From: an uncultured Verrucomicrobiales bacterium
GTDB lineage: Bacteria > Verrucomicrobiota > Verrucomicrobiia > Verrucomicrobiales > Akkermansiaceae
Direction of reading: 5' to 3'
Length of the DNA: 64,000 nt
NCBI GenBank assembly: GCA_947039485.1
Contig: CAMQZC010000007.1
Coordinates: forward strand, 29,181 to 93,180
The notes under the pieces were generated by a model, which ran no database searches, was not told the DNA's origin, and saw nothing but the letters and a program-made list of their open reading frames with translations. Below, in pieces: positions 1 through 8,103 of the stretch (position 1 is the first letter of the stretch; every line of letters starts with the position of its first letter). A program made the translations under genes and the position numbers.

Positions 1-27
1 CAGGAGGCCCAGCACGCCCCTAATTAG
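1..27 (+). CDS. 3' end of an upstream gene (partial)
   Basis: The first eight codons read QEAQHAPN and then stop at TAG, 33 bases before the ABC ATPase. This is probably the tail of the preceding gene. In MacAB-TolC type loci that position is usually the periplasmic adaptor, but too little is visible to say so. Confidence 0.3.
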   Translation, partial: QEAQHAPN

Positions 28-60
28 CCCTCTAGCTTGTAACTCTAGCGCCATACCGCT

Positions 61-768
61 GTGATTGAATTACGCAATATTACCAAAGTCTACCACCTCG
101 GGGAGATTGATCTCCCCGTGCTCAAGGGTATCTCTCTACGCATCAAGGAGGGCGAGTTTGTCTCGCTGACGGGAGCATCAGGCTCGGGCAAGTCCACGCT
201 GATGAATATCCTCGGCTGCCTCGACCGCCCCAGCGCAGGAGAGTTCTACATTGATGGCAAGGATGTGGCGCACTACAATGAGAATGAGCGAGCAGGTCTG
301 CGCAATGCGCGCATCGGCTTCGTCTTCCAGAACTTCAACCTCCTCAACCGCACAAGTGCGCTGGAGAATGTCATGATGCCAGCCATCTATGCGCTCCCAG
401 CCAAGAGCAAGACGCAGATTCGAGAGCACGCCATCGAGCTCATGAAGCTCGTGGGCATTGACGACCGTATGGATCACACACCCTCCCAACTCTCAGGCGG
501 TCAGCAGCAACGCGTAGCTATCGCGCGCTCCCTCATCAACAACCCAAGCATCTTGCTAGCCGATGAGCCGACGGGGAATCTGGACTCAACCACCTCGGTG
601 GAGGTGCTCAACATGTTCCGCGAGCTCAACCGCAAGCAAGGCATCACCATCATCATTGTGACGCATGACCCCAAGACAGCCGCCTTTACCGACCGCGCCA
701 TCCGCATGAGCGATGGTCTGATTACCGAGGGTGTCGCGGACGAGCTCTCAATTGAATTAAAAAAATGA
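61..768 (+). CDS. MacB/LolD-type ABC transporter ATP-binding protein
   Basis: ATPase subunit of a MacB-like exporter, 235 aa. Walker A is GASGSGKS at residues 38-45, the signature LSGGQQQR lies near residue 143, Walker B is ILLADEP followed by TGNLDS, and the switch His is in VTHD. The LolD/MacB subfamily is indicated by VFQNFNLLNR after the Q-loop. The start is GTG with no Shine-Dalgarno. The stop overlaps the next ATG by 4 bp (ATGA), so permease synthesis is probably coupled. In E. coli MacB both domains are on one chain; here they are split, as is common. The energised pair would sit in the inner membrane and drive export of a peptide, lipid or drug through the outer-membrane factor two genes on. 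The substrate cannot be told. Confidence 0.93.
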   Translation: MIELRNITKVYHLGEIDLPVLKGISLRIKEGEFVSLTGASGSGKSTLMNILGCLDRPSAGEFYIDGKDVAHYNENERAGLRNARIGFVFQNFNLLNRTSALENVMMPAIYALPAKSKTQIREHAIELMKLVGIDDRMDHTPSQLSGGQQQRVAIARSLINNPSILLADEPTGNLDSTTSVEVLNMFRELNRKQGITIIIVTHDPKTAAFTDRAIRMSDGLITEGVADELSIELKK

Positions 769-2123
769 AACTCTGGCCTCTTTTTCTCACCTGCCTCCTC
801 GCCCTGACGCGCAACCCGATGCGCGCTGCGCTCACGGTGTTAGGCATTGTCATCGGCATCGCCGCCGTCGTCGCCATCATGGAGATTGGCGAGGGCTCCA
901 AAAAGCAAATTAGCGACTCCATCGCCTCCCTCGGTGCAGGCAAGATCATGGTCATGGGCGCCTCGGTCAAGACCGCCGGCGTAAGCAGCGGCAGAGCCGC
1001 CATCAAAGCCAGTGATGCCGAAATACTCATGGAGGAGTGCAGCGCATTTGTAATCAATGCCTCACCCGTCGTCAAAACATCAGCCCAAGTCATCGTCAAC
1101 GGCCTCAACTGGAGCCCCGAGACAATCGCTGGCGGCAACGAGCACTATCTGAATATTGAAAGCTGGAAAATCGCCGAGGGTCGCGGATTTGACAAGAGCA
1201 TGGTGGATAACGCCGATCGCGTCTGCGTCGTGGGTCGCACGATTGTCAAGGAACTCTTCCCCGATGTCAACCCCATCGGTCAGGACATCCGCATCCGCGA
1301 TGTCATCTTCAAGGTCATTGGAGTTCTTGAGGAAAAAGGAGCTGGGCACTGGGGCAACGATCAAGACAACAGCATCTTCTTACCATGGACAAGCATCCGC
1401 ATGCGCCTGATGGGCTCACCTAGCACAGCTGTGCTCACGATAGCTGGCGCAGCAAACAAGGCCAAGACAAACGCCGCCGCTACCTTCCCCTCATCCAGCG
1501 TGGCTCTCTATCCCGGTACAGACTTGCAGTCCTTCACCAATGCGCCCCACCCCCTGCGCACACGCACGGTGAACTACGTGGTTGCCAAGATTTACGACAC
1601 AGAGAATGCCACCCCAGCCATGGATGCCATGACACCTGTGCTGCGGCGTCACCGCGGACTCAAAGTAGGACAGCTCGATGACTTTGAGATGCGTGATAGC
1701 GCTCAATTCTCCAAGATGGTCACCAGCACAGCAGACACGATGAGCAACCTGCTGCTCGCCGTAGCAATGATTTCGCTCGTTGTGGGCGGTGTGGGTATCA
1801 TGAATATCATGATGGTATCGGTCACTGAGCGCACGCGTGAGATTGGCCTGCGCATGGCTGTGGGGGCTCGCCCTCGCGATATTATGTCGCAGTTCCTCCT
1901 TGAGGCGGTGCTGCTCTGCCTCGTGGGCGGCATCATCGGCATCCTGCTGGGACGCCTCGCCTCCATCATTGTCTCTGTGCAAAACGACTGGCCTGTCGCC
2001 AGCTCCACAAGCGCTATCATCCTCTCTGTCTCTGTGGCAGTCATCATCGGCGTCGTCTTTGGCTGGTACCCCGCGTGGAAGGCCTCCCGCATGGACCCCA
2101 TCGACGCACTGCGTCACGAGTAA
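765..2123 (+). CDS. MacB-like ABC transporter permease
   Basis: Membrane subunit, 452 aa, partner of the preceding ATPase. It has the MacB layout: one N-terminal membrane helix (about residues 15-42, containing LTVLGIVIGIAAVVAIM), a large periplasmic MacB_PCD domain (about 45-310), then three C-terminal helices of the FtsX type (about 325-445) with the family motif VTERTREIGLRMAVGARPRDI between the first two. It begins inside the ATPase stop codon and is followed 37 bp later by an outer-membrane factor, so the three genes likely form a tripartite mechanotransmission exporter. The adaptor gene is presumably just left of the window. Confidence 0.92.
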   Translation: MKLWPLFLTCLLALTRNPMRAALTVLGIVIGIAAVVAIMEIGEGSKKQISDSIASLGAGKIMVMGASVKTAGVSSGRAAIKASDAEILMEECSAFVINASPVVKTSAQVIVNGLNWSPETIAGGNEHYLNIESWKIAEGRGFDKSMVDNADRVCVVGRTIVKELFPDVNPIGQDIRIRDVIFKVIGVLEEKGAGHWGNDQDNSIFLPWTSIRMRLMGSPSTAVLTIAGAANKAKTNAAATFPSSSVALYPGTDLQSFTNAPHPLRTRTVNYVVAKIYDTENATPAMDAMTPVLRRHRGLKVGQLDDFEMRDSAQFSKMVTSTADTMSNLLLAVAMISLVVGGVGIMNIMMVSVTERTREIGLRMAVGARPRDIMSQFLLEAVLLCLVGGIIGILLGRLASIIVSVQNDWPVASSTSAIILSVSVAVIIGVVFGWYPAWKASRMDPIDALRHE

Positions 2124-2160
2124 TTGCAGCCCCATCCCTATCGCCCCCCTTTTTTATCTG

Positions 2161-3549
2161 ATGAAAATCACCTCCCTTATCCTCCTATCCCTCACCCTGA
2201 GCCTGAGCTCCTGCATGATGGGGCCCGACTTCAGCGAAGCCCAATCACCAAATCTGCCCAGCACATGGGTCAATGCCACGCCTCCCCAGTCAGCTGAGGG
2301 AGACTTGGCAACTTGGTGGAAGCAGTTCCGCGACCCACAGTTAGAGAAAATTCTCAGCACAGGCTTTAGCAGCAACCCCGACATGATCTCAGCGGCCCTG
2401 AGCATCGGACAAGCGGAGTCAGCCCTGCGCAGCACCCAGTCAGGGATGCTGCCCAGCATGGGCGGCAATCTGGGGTCGAGCAACTCGGGCAACTACGACA
2501 CGAGCAACTCACACGGCAACTTTAATGGCGGACTCTCAGCCTCATGGACACCAGATATCTGGGGCGCAACGCGCCGCGAGATTGAGGCCAACTTTGCCGC
2601 CCTCGGATCGAGCAATGCCGCGGCAGCCGCCACGCGCACAGCTCTCTCTGTGAGCATCAGCAGCGCCTACTTCCAGTGGATTGAGGCCAAGGAGAATCTG
2701 CGCATCGCCCGTGAGCAACTCAACTATCAAGAGCACACTTACCGCATCGTGCGCGATCTGGTCAATGAAGGCTTCAAATCCGAGCTCGACCTCCAAGAAG
2801 CCATCGTCACCATCAGCAGCACGCGCTCCTCCATCCCTGCGTTCGAGGCAAACATCCGTGCCTATGAGAACAACCTTGCGGCACTGCTGGGAACCACGGT
2901 CAACAACCTGAAGCTCAAAATGCCCGCTGCCTCAGTCTACAACCTAACTCCACGCATCCCAATCAACCTCCCATCAGACCTGCTGCGCCGACGCCCCGAT
3001 ATCGTGCGTGCGGAGTATGAGCTTGCTGGACAGAGTGCCCTTGAGGGTGTGGCCATTGCGCGACTCTTTCCCGACATCTCCTTGACAGGCTCAACTGGCA
3101 GCTCTGCTGGAACTGACTTTGCAAGATTCTGGAAGTCGAGCACCTGGGGCCTAAGCGCAAGCGTCTCTGAGACCATATTCAACCGCAGCGCACTCAATGA
3201 GAATGTGGCGCAGGCAGAGCTTGCCACGCTCAAATCAGCACAGAGCTACCGCAAAACCGTCATTGAAGCCTTTGCGGAGGTGGAAAGAGAGCTCATCAGC
3301 TACGCCCAGCTCACGAGTCAGCTGCCCGAGTACCAGCGAGCACGCGATGCGAGCAAGTCCGCCTCCGAGCTCTCCTTGCGCCGATACAATGAGGGGCTCA
3401 CAGACTTTCTCAACGTCTCCTCTGCTCAACGCTCTTGGTTAAGCTCTGAGCTCAAGCTCATCAGCACCAAGCAGACCATTCGACTCGCCCTTGCGCGACT
3501 CTGTGCAGCTATGGGTGGTGGCTATGAGACGAATTTAACTCAGTTCTAA
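2161..3549 (+). CDS. TolC/NodT-family outer membrane efflux lipoprotein
   Basis: Outer-membrane channel of a tripartite exporter, 462 aa. The start is the ATG at 2161: it gives a lipoprotein signal (MKITSLILLSLTLSLSSC) with the acylated Cys at residue 18. The longer open frame upstream overlaps the permease and is not used. The body has the duplicated OEP architecture: long helical stretches, internal RRRPDIVRAEYEL and the Gly/Ser-rich strand region near SLTGSTGSSAGTDF, typical of the OprM/NodT branch. It lies 37 bp after the permease gene and would complete the MacB-like pump. No hairpin is obvious right after the stop. Confidence 0.92.
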   Translation: MKITSLILLSLTLSLSSCMMGPDFSEAQSPNLPSTWVNATPPQSAEGDLATWWKQFRDPQLEKILSTGFSSNPDMISAALSIGQAESALRSTQSGMLPSMGGNLGSSNSGNYDTSNSHGNFNGGLSASWTPDIWGATRREIEANFAALGSSNAAAAATRTALSVSISSAYFQWIEAKENLRIAREQLNYQEHTYRIVRDLVNEGFKSELDLQEAIVTISSTRSSIPAFEANIRAYENNLAALLGTTVNNLKLKMPAASVYNLTPRIPINLPSDLLRRRPDIVRAEYELAGQSALEGVAIARLFPDISLTGSTGSSAGTDFARFWKSSTWGLSASVSETIFNRSALNENVAQAELATLKSAQSYRKTVIEAFAEVERELISYAQLTSQLPEYQRARDASKSASELSLRRYNEGLTDFLNVSSAQRSWLSSELKLISTKQTIRLALARLCAAMGGGYETNLTQF

Positions 3550-3593
3550 AGCATGCATGACATGCAGAGAGCTAAGGGTCCGTCCATTTTTGC

Positions 3594-3622
3594 TTGATTT
3601 CCCGTAATCTTGAGCGTAGACT
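3594..3622 (+). promoter_or_regulatory. sigma-70-like promoter with leaderless start
   Basis: TTGATT (3594-3599), 17-bp spacer, TAGACT (3617-3622). The GTG of the next gene is at 3629, only 6 nt after the -10 box, so the transcript would start at or about the start codon. Confidence 0.6.
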
Positions 3623-3628
3623 GCAATC

Positions 3629-4006
3629 GTGCACCAGATTGTTTTTAATAAAATTAGCGCAGCAGAAATTTCTGCGCTTCCTACACTTGACCAGCTCACC
3701 CTCATCGACGCCTTCAAGGTGGATGAAAACAGCTTCAAGTCAGGCGCCACCGACGGCAAGTTTGGTGAGGTGAAGCGCGACGGTAAGAAAATCCTGCGCT
3801 TCCGATCTCAAGATTACCGCATCTACTTCAGCATCGAAGGCGATGAGATTGAGGGCAAACTTCACATCCATCGCATCCTCAATGCGAATTCACTCAAGGA
3901 CTTCCTCTTCCGCTCTAAGATTGGCGGCTCCGAGGATCAACGCCTCTCTAATTCTCGCTCATTCTGGACACTGATTGAGGAGGGAACTAACGCGCCCAAG
4001 CACTAA
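3629..4006 (+). CDS. small RelE/ParE-fold-like protein
   Basis: A 125-aa soluble protein. The segment KKILRFRSQDYRIYFSIEGDEIEGKLHIHRI resembles the central strands of RelE/ParE toxins (Arg-rich strand, R-x-Y-R-I/V-x-F pattern, then H/R-I). The following NANSLKDFLFRS resembles the usual C-terminal helix in place of the basic tail. No antitoxin-like gene is adjacent: upstream is the efflux factor and downstream an ABC permease. It is monocistronic with its own promoter and a GTG start fixed by the leaderless geometry. A fold-level resemblance is all I can support; it may be a domesticated RelE-like RNA-binding protein rather than a toxin. Confidence 0.7.
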   Translation: MHQIVFNKISAAEISALPTLDQLTLIDAFKVDENSFKSGATDGKFGEVKRDGKKILRFRSQDYRIYFSIEGDEIEGKLHIHRILNANSLKDFLFRSKIGGSEDQRLSNSRSFWTLIEEGTNAPKH

Positions 4007-4035
4007 GACGCCCCCGCGTCCTACCACGAGGCAAC

Positions 4036-4959
4036 ATGATGACTGAGTACCTCAGTATGCTACCCTCCCCCCTGCGAATTAGCGCGGTGGCGAGTGTCAC
4101 CTTCACCCAGCTGGTGCGGATGCGCCTCTTTGTGGTACTCGCTCTCTTTTGCCTCGGGTTTTTGGGGCTGCAATTTCTTCCTTTTCACGAGCATCTTGCG
4201 CTGGAGCAAGCTGGTACAAACCAGCTTGAGCTTATCAAGAATGTGGGCATGGGCTGCATGCAGATTTTTGGGCTCCTCTTTTGCATTGCCGCAACCTCCC
4301 TACTCATTCCCCGCGATGCAGAGGATCGCATCCTCTACACCATCCTCTGCAAGCCTGTACCGCGCTTTGACTACTTAGCAGGCAAGGCGCTCGGGCTACT
4401 TAGCCTCCTCTTTGTGATGCTGCTGGCGATGGATGGACTCATGTCGCTCATTCTCTGGATGCGCGAGTCTGCTATTGCCGCAGAGCTTACAAGTATCCTG
4501 CTAGAGCAGGGTCATAGTGATCAGGCTATTGAGGTGATGCTTGAGCCTCTGCGAGGCGCTGGGCTGAGCTGGGATCTCCAGCGAGGCGTGATGCTCATGT
4601 TTCTCGGTTTTGGGGTGCTAACCAGCCTGACACTGCTCATCTCCTGCTTCACGAGCACCACCATTGTGAGCATGGTACTGGCACTGGGTCTCTACTTTGT
4701 AGGGATGTTCCAAGGTCAGGTTTTTGCGGCCCTCTCCGCGGCCACAGGCAGCGTAGGGACGAGCCCTGCGGCGCAGGATGCCGCGCAAGTTTTCTCGGTA
4801 CTTGTCCCCCATTTTGGACTTTATACCGCGAGTGACGCGGTTGCCTCTGGAGCGAGTCTCAGCTGGTCGATGCTGGGCCATATAGCTCTGCTCTCTGGCG
4901 GCTACATGCTCTTCCACCTCCTGCTCGCGAGCTGGATTTTCTCAAAAAAAGAATTTTAA
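4036..4959 (+). CDS. ABC-2 type transporter permease
   Basis: An integral membrane protein of 307 aa with about six hydrophobic segments (near residues 18-50, 70-92, 112-138, 185-215, 220-240, 275-300). Between the second and third sits PRDAEDRILYTILCKPVPRFDYLAGKALG, the cytoplasmic loop pattern of ABC-2/NosY-like permeases (SREIERGTL..LLSKPVSR..y..GK). The ATPase partner is not next to it. Two adjacent ATGs (4036 and 4039) are possible; GAGG eight bases before the first is one of the few Shine-Dalgarno-like strings here. The Sel1 gene follows 12 bp after the stop and is probably co-transcribed. Confidence 0.85.
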   Translation: MMTEYLSMLPSPLRISAVASVTFTQLVRMRLFVVLALFCLGFLGLQFLPFHEHLALEQAGTNQLELIKNVGMGCMQIFGLLFCIAATSLLIPRDAEDRILYTILCKPVPRFDYLAGKALGLLSLLFVMLLAMDGLMSLILWMRESAIAAELTSILLEQGHSDQAIEVMLEPLRGAGLSWDLQRGVMLMFLGFGVLTSLTLLISCFTSTTIVSMVLALGLYFVGMFQGQVFAALSAATGSVGTSPAAQDAAQVFSVLVPHFGLYTASDAVASGASLSWSMLGHIALLSGGYMLFHLLLASWIFSKKEF

Positions 4960-4971
4960 GCAAGACGGCAT

Positions 4972-5349
4972 ATGGAGAGTCCAGAGCTACCCGATGAGAG
5001 CGATACCGCCGCCTGCCTGCGCTATGCCAAGCTGCTGCAGCGTGGGCGTGGGAAAATAGGGCGCGATTTTGAGCGATCCCTTTACTACTTCGACCTTGCG
5101 GCTCAGGCAGGTGATGTGGATGCCATGTACCATCTAGGCAAGTGCTACCTCAAGGGGCTTGGATGCCTGAGGGACGCCCATGGGGCTGTGACCTGCTTTG
5201 AGAATGCTGCCCATCGCGGACATCTAGGGGCGACACAGAGACTTGCCGAGTGCTTCAGCAAAGGGCTGGGCGCACCCCAGTGTGCCGAGCTGGCAACTTA
5301 TTGGGAGCTCCGGGCGGCAGCGCAGGCAGAGGCCAGCCCGCAAGCTTGA
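4972..5349 (+). CDS. Sel1-repeat protein
   Basis: A 125-aa protein composed of about two and a half Sel1-like (TPR-related) repeats: AKLLQRGRGKIGRDFERSLYYFDLAAQAGDVDAMYHLGKCY, then LKGLGCLRDAHGAVTCFENAAHRGHLGATQRLAECF, then a half repeat. There is no signal peptide, so it is likely cytoplasmic and a protein-interaction scaffold, possibly acting with the ABC permease just upstream. Its TGA stop lies inside the -35 box of leuB. Confidence 0.85.
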   Translation: MESPELPDESDTAACLRYAKLLQRGRGKIGRDFERSLYYFDLAAQAGDVDAMYHLGKCYLKGLGCLRDAHGAVTCFENAAHRGHLGATQRLAECFSKGLGAPQCAELATYWELRAAAQAEASPQA

Positions 5350-5374
5350 CATCTTGCCCCTCAGCATGTATCCT
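5346..5374 (+). promoter_or_regulatory. leuB promoter
   Basis: TTGACA (5346-5351), 17-bp spacer, TATCCT (5369-5374). It overlaps the stop codon of the Sel1 gene. The leuB ATG lies 11 nt after the -10 box, giving a leader of about 5 nt. Confidence 0.75.
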
Positions 5375-5385
5375 AGCAACGCAAC

Positions 5386-6492
5386 ATGAACACATATCAA
5401 CTCGCAGTACTCCCAGGTGATGGCATCGGCCCAGAAGTCATGACCCAAGCCCTCAAAGCCCTCTCCGCCGTTGAATCCAAGTTTGGTTTTAGCACCAAGC
5501 TCACAGAATGCTATGTCGGCGGTGCCGCCATCGACAACTGCGGCAAGGCCCTCCCTGCCGAGACTCTGGCCGCCTGCTCCGCAGCCGATGCCATTCTCTT
5601 TGGCTCCGTGGGTGGACCCAAGTGGGACCATCTGCCTGCTGATGAGCGCCCCGAGCGTGGTGCCCTCCTGCCCCTGCGCAAGCATTTTTCCCTCTTCGCC
5701 AACCTCCGCCCTGGCATCTGCATGGCAGAGCTAGTTGAGGCATCTCCTCTCAAGAACAAGATTATTGAGGGAGGCTTTGACATCCTCTGCGTCCGCGAGC
5801 TCACGGGTGGCATGTACTTTGGCGAGCCCAAGTTCTACGGTGAGCAAGATGGCGAGATTGTCGGCATTGATACACTCTTCTACCGCAAGTCGGAGGTAGA
5901 GCGCATTGCACGTGTCGCCTTTGAGTCAGCCCGAGGTCGCGACAAGCGTCTCTGCAGTGTGGACAAGGCCAACGTCCTCTCATCCTCGATGATGTGGCGC
6001 GACACGGTGGAGGAGATTGCAAAGGATTACCCCGATGTTGAGCTCAGCCACATGTATGTAGACAATGCAGCCATGCAGTTAGTGCGCAACCCTCAATACT
6101 TTGACGTCATGGTGACGGAGAACACCTTTGGTGACATCCTCTCTGATGAGATGGCGATCATCTGCGGCTCTCTGGGCATGCTGCCTAGCGCATCTCTGGG
6201 CGAGGGCAAGGGCGGTGATGGCAAGAAAGCCTTTGGTATGTACGAGCCCTCAGGTGGCTCAGCTCCCGATATTGCTGGACTGGATATTGCTAATCCGATT
6301 GCGCAGATTCTCTCACTGAGCATGCTGCTACGCTACTCCTGCTTAGAGGCAGAGGCAGCGGATGCAATTGATTTGGCCGTACGCCGCGTCATTGCCTCGG
6401 GTCTGCGCACGCGCGACCTCTCCAACGGCAGCTGCGGCGAGAAGCTGGTGAGCTGCTCAGAGATGGGTGATGCCATCGCTGCAGCTATCTAA
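5386..6492 (+). CDS. leuB: 3-isopropylmalate dehydrogenase
   Basis: The third step of leucine biosynthesis: NAD-dependent oxidative decarboxylation of 3-isopropylmalate. The protein is 368 aa, full length for the family. It has [11 protein letters not shown] near the N-terminus, GPKWDHLP and [12 protein letters not shown] (substrate arginines), the metal/substrate loop [33 protein letters not shown], and the NAD site with [12 protein letters not shown]. It stands as a single-gene unit with its own promoter and a strong hairpin after the stop; other leu genes are not in the window. Confidence 0.97.
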   Translation: MNTYQLAVLPGDGIGPEVMTQALKALSAVESKFGFSTKLTECYVGGAAIDNCGKALPAETLAACSAADAILFGSVGGPKWDHLPADERPERGALLPLRKHFSLFANLRPGICMAELVEASPLKNKIIEGGFDILCVRELTGGMYFGEPKFYGEQDGEIVGIDTLFYRKSEVERIARVAFESARGRDKRLCSVDKANVLSSSMMWRDTVEEIAKDYPDVELSHMYVDNAAMQLVRNPQYFDVMVTENTFGDILSDEMAIICGSLGMLPSASLGEGKGGDGKKAFGMYEPSGGSAPDIAGLDIANPIAQILSLSMLLRYSCLEAEAADAIDLAVRRVIASGLRTRDLSNGSCGEKLVSCSEMGDAIAAAI

Positions 6493-6512
6493 GGATAACA
6501 AGCAACCTTTTT

Positions 6513-6560
6513 CACACAAAAGCCCCACCTCTCCTTCATGAGTGGCGGGGCTTTTGTGTG
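6513..6560. terminator. bidirectional terminator between leuB and tatD
   Basis: A perfect 14-bp stem: CACACAAAAGCCCC (6513-6526) pairs with GGGGCTTTTGTGTG (6547-6560). A-rich and T-rich flanks inside the stem suit termination from both strands; leuB (+) and tatD (-) converge here. Confidence 0.85.
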
Positions 6561-6600
6561 GGCGGGTGTCGGGGACACCCCCCATTAGAGAAGGTAACGC

Positions 6601-7212
6601 TCAGGCGATGCCCCGTAGCAGAGACAGCAACGCCACGGCACGGGGGAAGTTCTCAGGCGCGTCATCGCTCTCGACAAAAAGACGATCAACAGGCAGCCTC
6701 GCGTATCGTGCCTCCGCCTTGGGATGACTCAACTCACGCAGCCCTACGCTAAAGATAGCCCCCAGATCCATGAACTCTCGCGCCTGCTCCAAAGACCCAT
6801 TCCAAGCATGCAGCAAGAGCGCAGGCAGAGTGCCGCAGCGGCGGCGCTCGCGCAGAATCTCAAGAATCTCAGGCCAAGCCCTCACCCCATGCACATGCAG
6901 CATGCGCTCATGGCGAAATGCCGCCCCAAGGTGGATGTGAAAGAGGTTGCGCTGCGCATCAAGACTATCCCTCCACCTCTCTGAGCCATCAAGACCAGTC
7001 TCACCGACACCCGCGCTGGGGTGGCGTGAAAGCCAGTCATCGAGATCAAAGGCGTAGGCACCCAAATCCACGCCCTGCGCATGCCAAGGGTGCAGCCCAA
7101 AGCAGGGCATCATGGGATCGGGAGCGGCCGCGATTTTCTCCCAATCAGCACGGGTGACGGCATTAAAAAATCCGCCCTGCGCGACAATTTGGTGTGTGTG
7201 GTAATCAAACAT
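6601..7212 (-). CDS. TatD-family metal-dependent hydrolase
   Basis: A 203-aa protein with the TatD metal-site set: HTH at residues 5-7, GLHPW, the Glu in GETGLD, the His in HVHG and LLHAWNGS, and a late Asp in VESDDAPEN. It is shorter than classical TatD (about 260 aa), with compact loops, but all ligands are visible, so it is probably active as a DNase/phosphodiesterase of the YcfH/TatD group. It starts 2 bp after the radC stop on the same strand, suggesting one transcript. The family's exact substrate is unsettled. Confidence 0.85.
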   Translation of the reverse strand: MFDYHTHQIVAQGGFFNAVTRADWEKIAAAPDPMMPCFGLHPWHAQGVDLGAYAFDLDDWLSRHPSAGVGETGLDGSERWRDSLDAQRNLFHIHLGAAFRHERMLHVHGVRAWPEILEILRERRRCGTLPALLLHAWNGSLEQAREFMDLGAIFSVGLRELSHPKAEARYARLPVDRLFVESDDAPENFPRAVALLSLLRGIA

Positions 7213-7214
7213 AA

Positions 7215-8012
7215 TCAGAAGAGAAAAAGACCCTCATCACGGAAGCTGAAGTAGGGCAGATCGCGCGTACTAGACTCACAGCCGATGATGATGTGGTCGC
7301 GTAGGCTAATTTTCATAATATCACCTGCGGCGAGAATTTCTTCGGTGAGCTGGCGATCAGCCCTGCTAGGCTTAGGGTCACCGCTGGGGTGGTTGTGCGC
7401 GAGAATGACAGCGTGTGCATTGTGTCGGATAGCCTCGCGAAAGACATCGCGAGGGTGGACAAGCACGCGACTGATGGTGCCCTTACTCACATTAACACGG
7501 CGTATCAGGCGATAATTCACATCCAGCAGCAGCGCGACAGCAGTCTCCTGTGGCTCATAGCGCAAATCAGGGGCAAGATAATCATAAACCGTCTGAGGCT
7601 CACGAAAATCGCTCTCCATGACGCGCTCCCGTATCGCCCGCGCACCAAGCTCAAAAACAGCAGCAAGGGTGGCAGCCTTGGCTGGGCCTACGCCCTTGCA
7701 GAGAGAGGCAATCTCATGCGCCTCCAACTGACCAAGCGCGGCGAGAGAGCCCGCAGCGCGCTTCATCTTAGCCGCAAGCTCCAGCACATTGCAGCCTTGC
7801 AGACCCGTGCGTAAGAAGAGAGCGATGAGCTCCTCATCACTCAGAGCGTGACGACCGTGGCGCTGCAGCTTCTCGCGTGGAAGCTCCTGCGCAGGCATAT
7901 CGCGCAACTGTAAGGGCTTGGCACCCTCCTGCTCATCCTCGCTACTCCTCATCTGCCTCAGCATAACAAATCTACTACGCAGGGGCAAGTAAATCTGCCA
8001 GAAATCACACAT
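7215..8012 (-). CDS. radC: RadC/JAB-domain protein (UPF0758)
   Basis: It has an N-terminal helix-hairpin-helix-like region (ALSDEELIALFLRTG ... GLxGLxGVG-like ASLCKGVGPAKAATL) and a C-terminal JAMM metalloprotease-like domain with AHNHPSGDPKPSRADRQLT (His, His, Ser, Asp set). The cellular role of RadC is unclear; the old link to recombination repair is not supported. The full frame gives 265 aa. Family alignment suits a later start, such as the ATG at 7964 or 7952, because the first 16 residues are unlike the family. It is followed 2 bp later by tatD. The divergent neighbour is fabF. Confidence 0.9.
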   Translation of the reverse strand: MCDFWQIYLPLRSRFVMLRQMRSSEDEQEGAKPLQLRDMPAQELPREKLQRHGRHALSDEELIALFLRTGLQGCNVLELAAKMKRAAGSLAALGQLEAHEIASLCKGVGPAKAATLAAVFELGARAIRERVMESDFREPQTVYDYLAPDLRYEPQETAVALLLDVNYRLIRRVNVSKGTISRVLVHPRDVFREAIRHNAHAVILAHNHPSGDPKPSRADRQLTEEILAAGDIMKISLRDHIIIGCESSTRDLPYFSFRDEGLFLF

Positions 8013-8062
8013 AATCCAGCCTGATTGTTATTCACGGCTAATTCATCGACTTGTTTTTTCTC

Positions 8063-8091
8063 TTGACTTATCAGGCTACATCCGCTATTTT
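8063..8091 (+). promoter_or_regulatory. fabF promoter
   Basis: TTGACT (8063-8068), 17-bp spacer, TATTTT (8086-8091), with the ATG 12 nt further on. It lies in the divergent gap between radC and fabF. Confidence 0.7.
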
Positions 8092-8103
8092 TCACTTATT
8101 GTT

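Noticed and set aside
1837..2160. N-terminal extension of the efflux factor
   Set aside because: It overlaps the permease in another frame; the ATG at 2161 gives a perfect lipoprotein signal.
3629..4006. Toxin-antitoxin locus
   Set aside because: Only a RelE-like candidate is present; there is no small antitoxin gene on either side.
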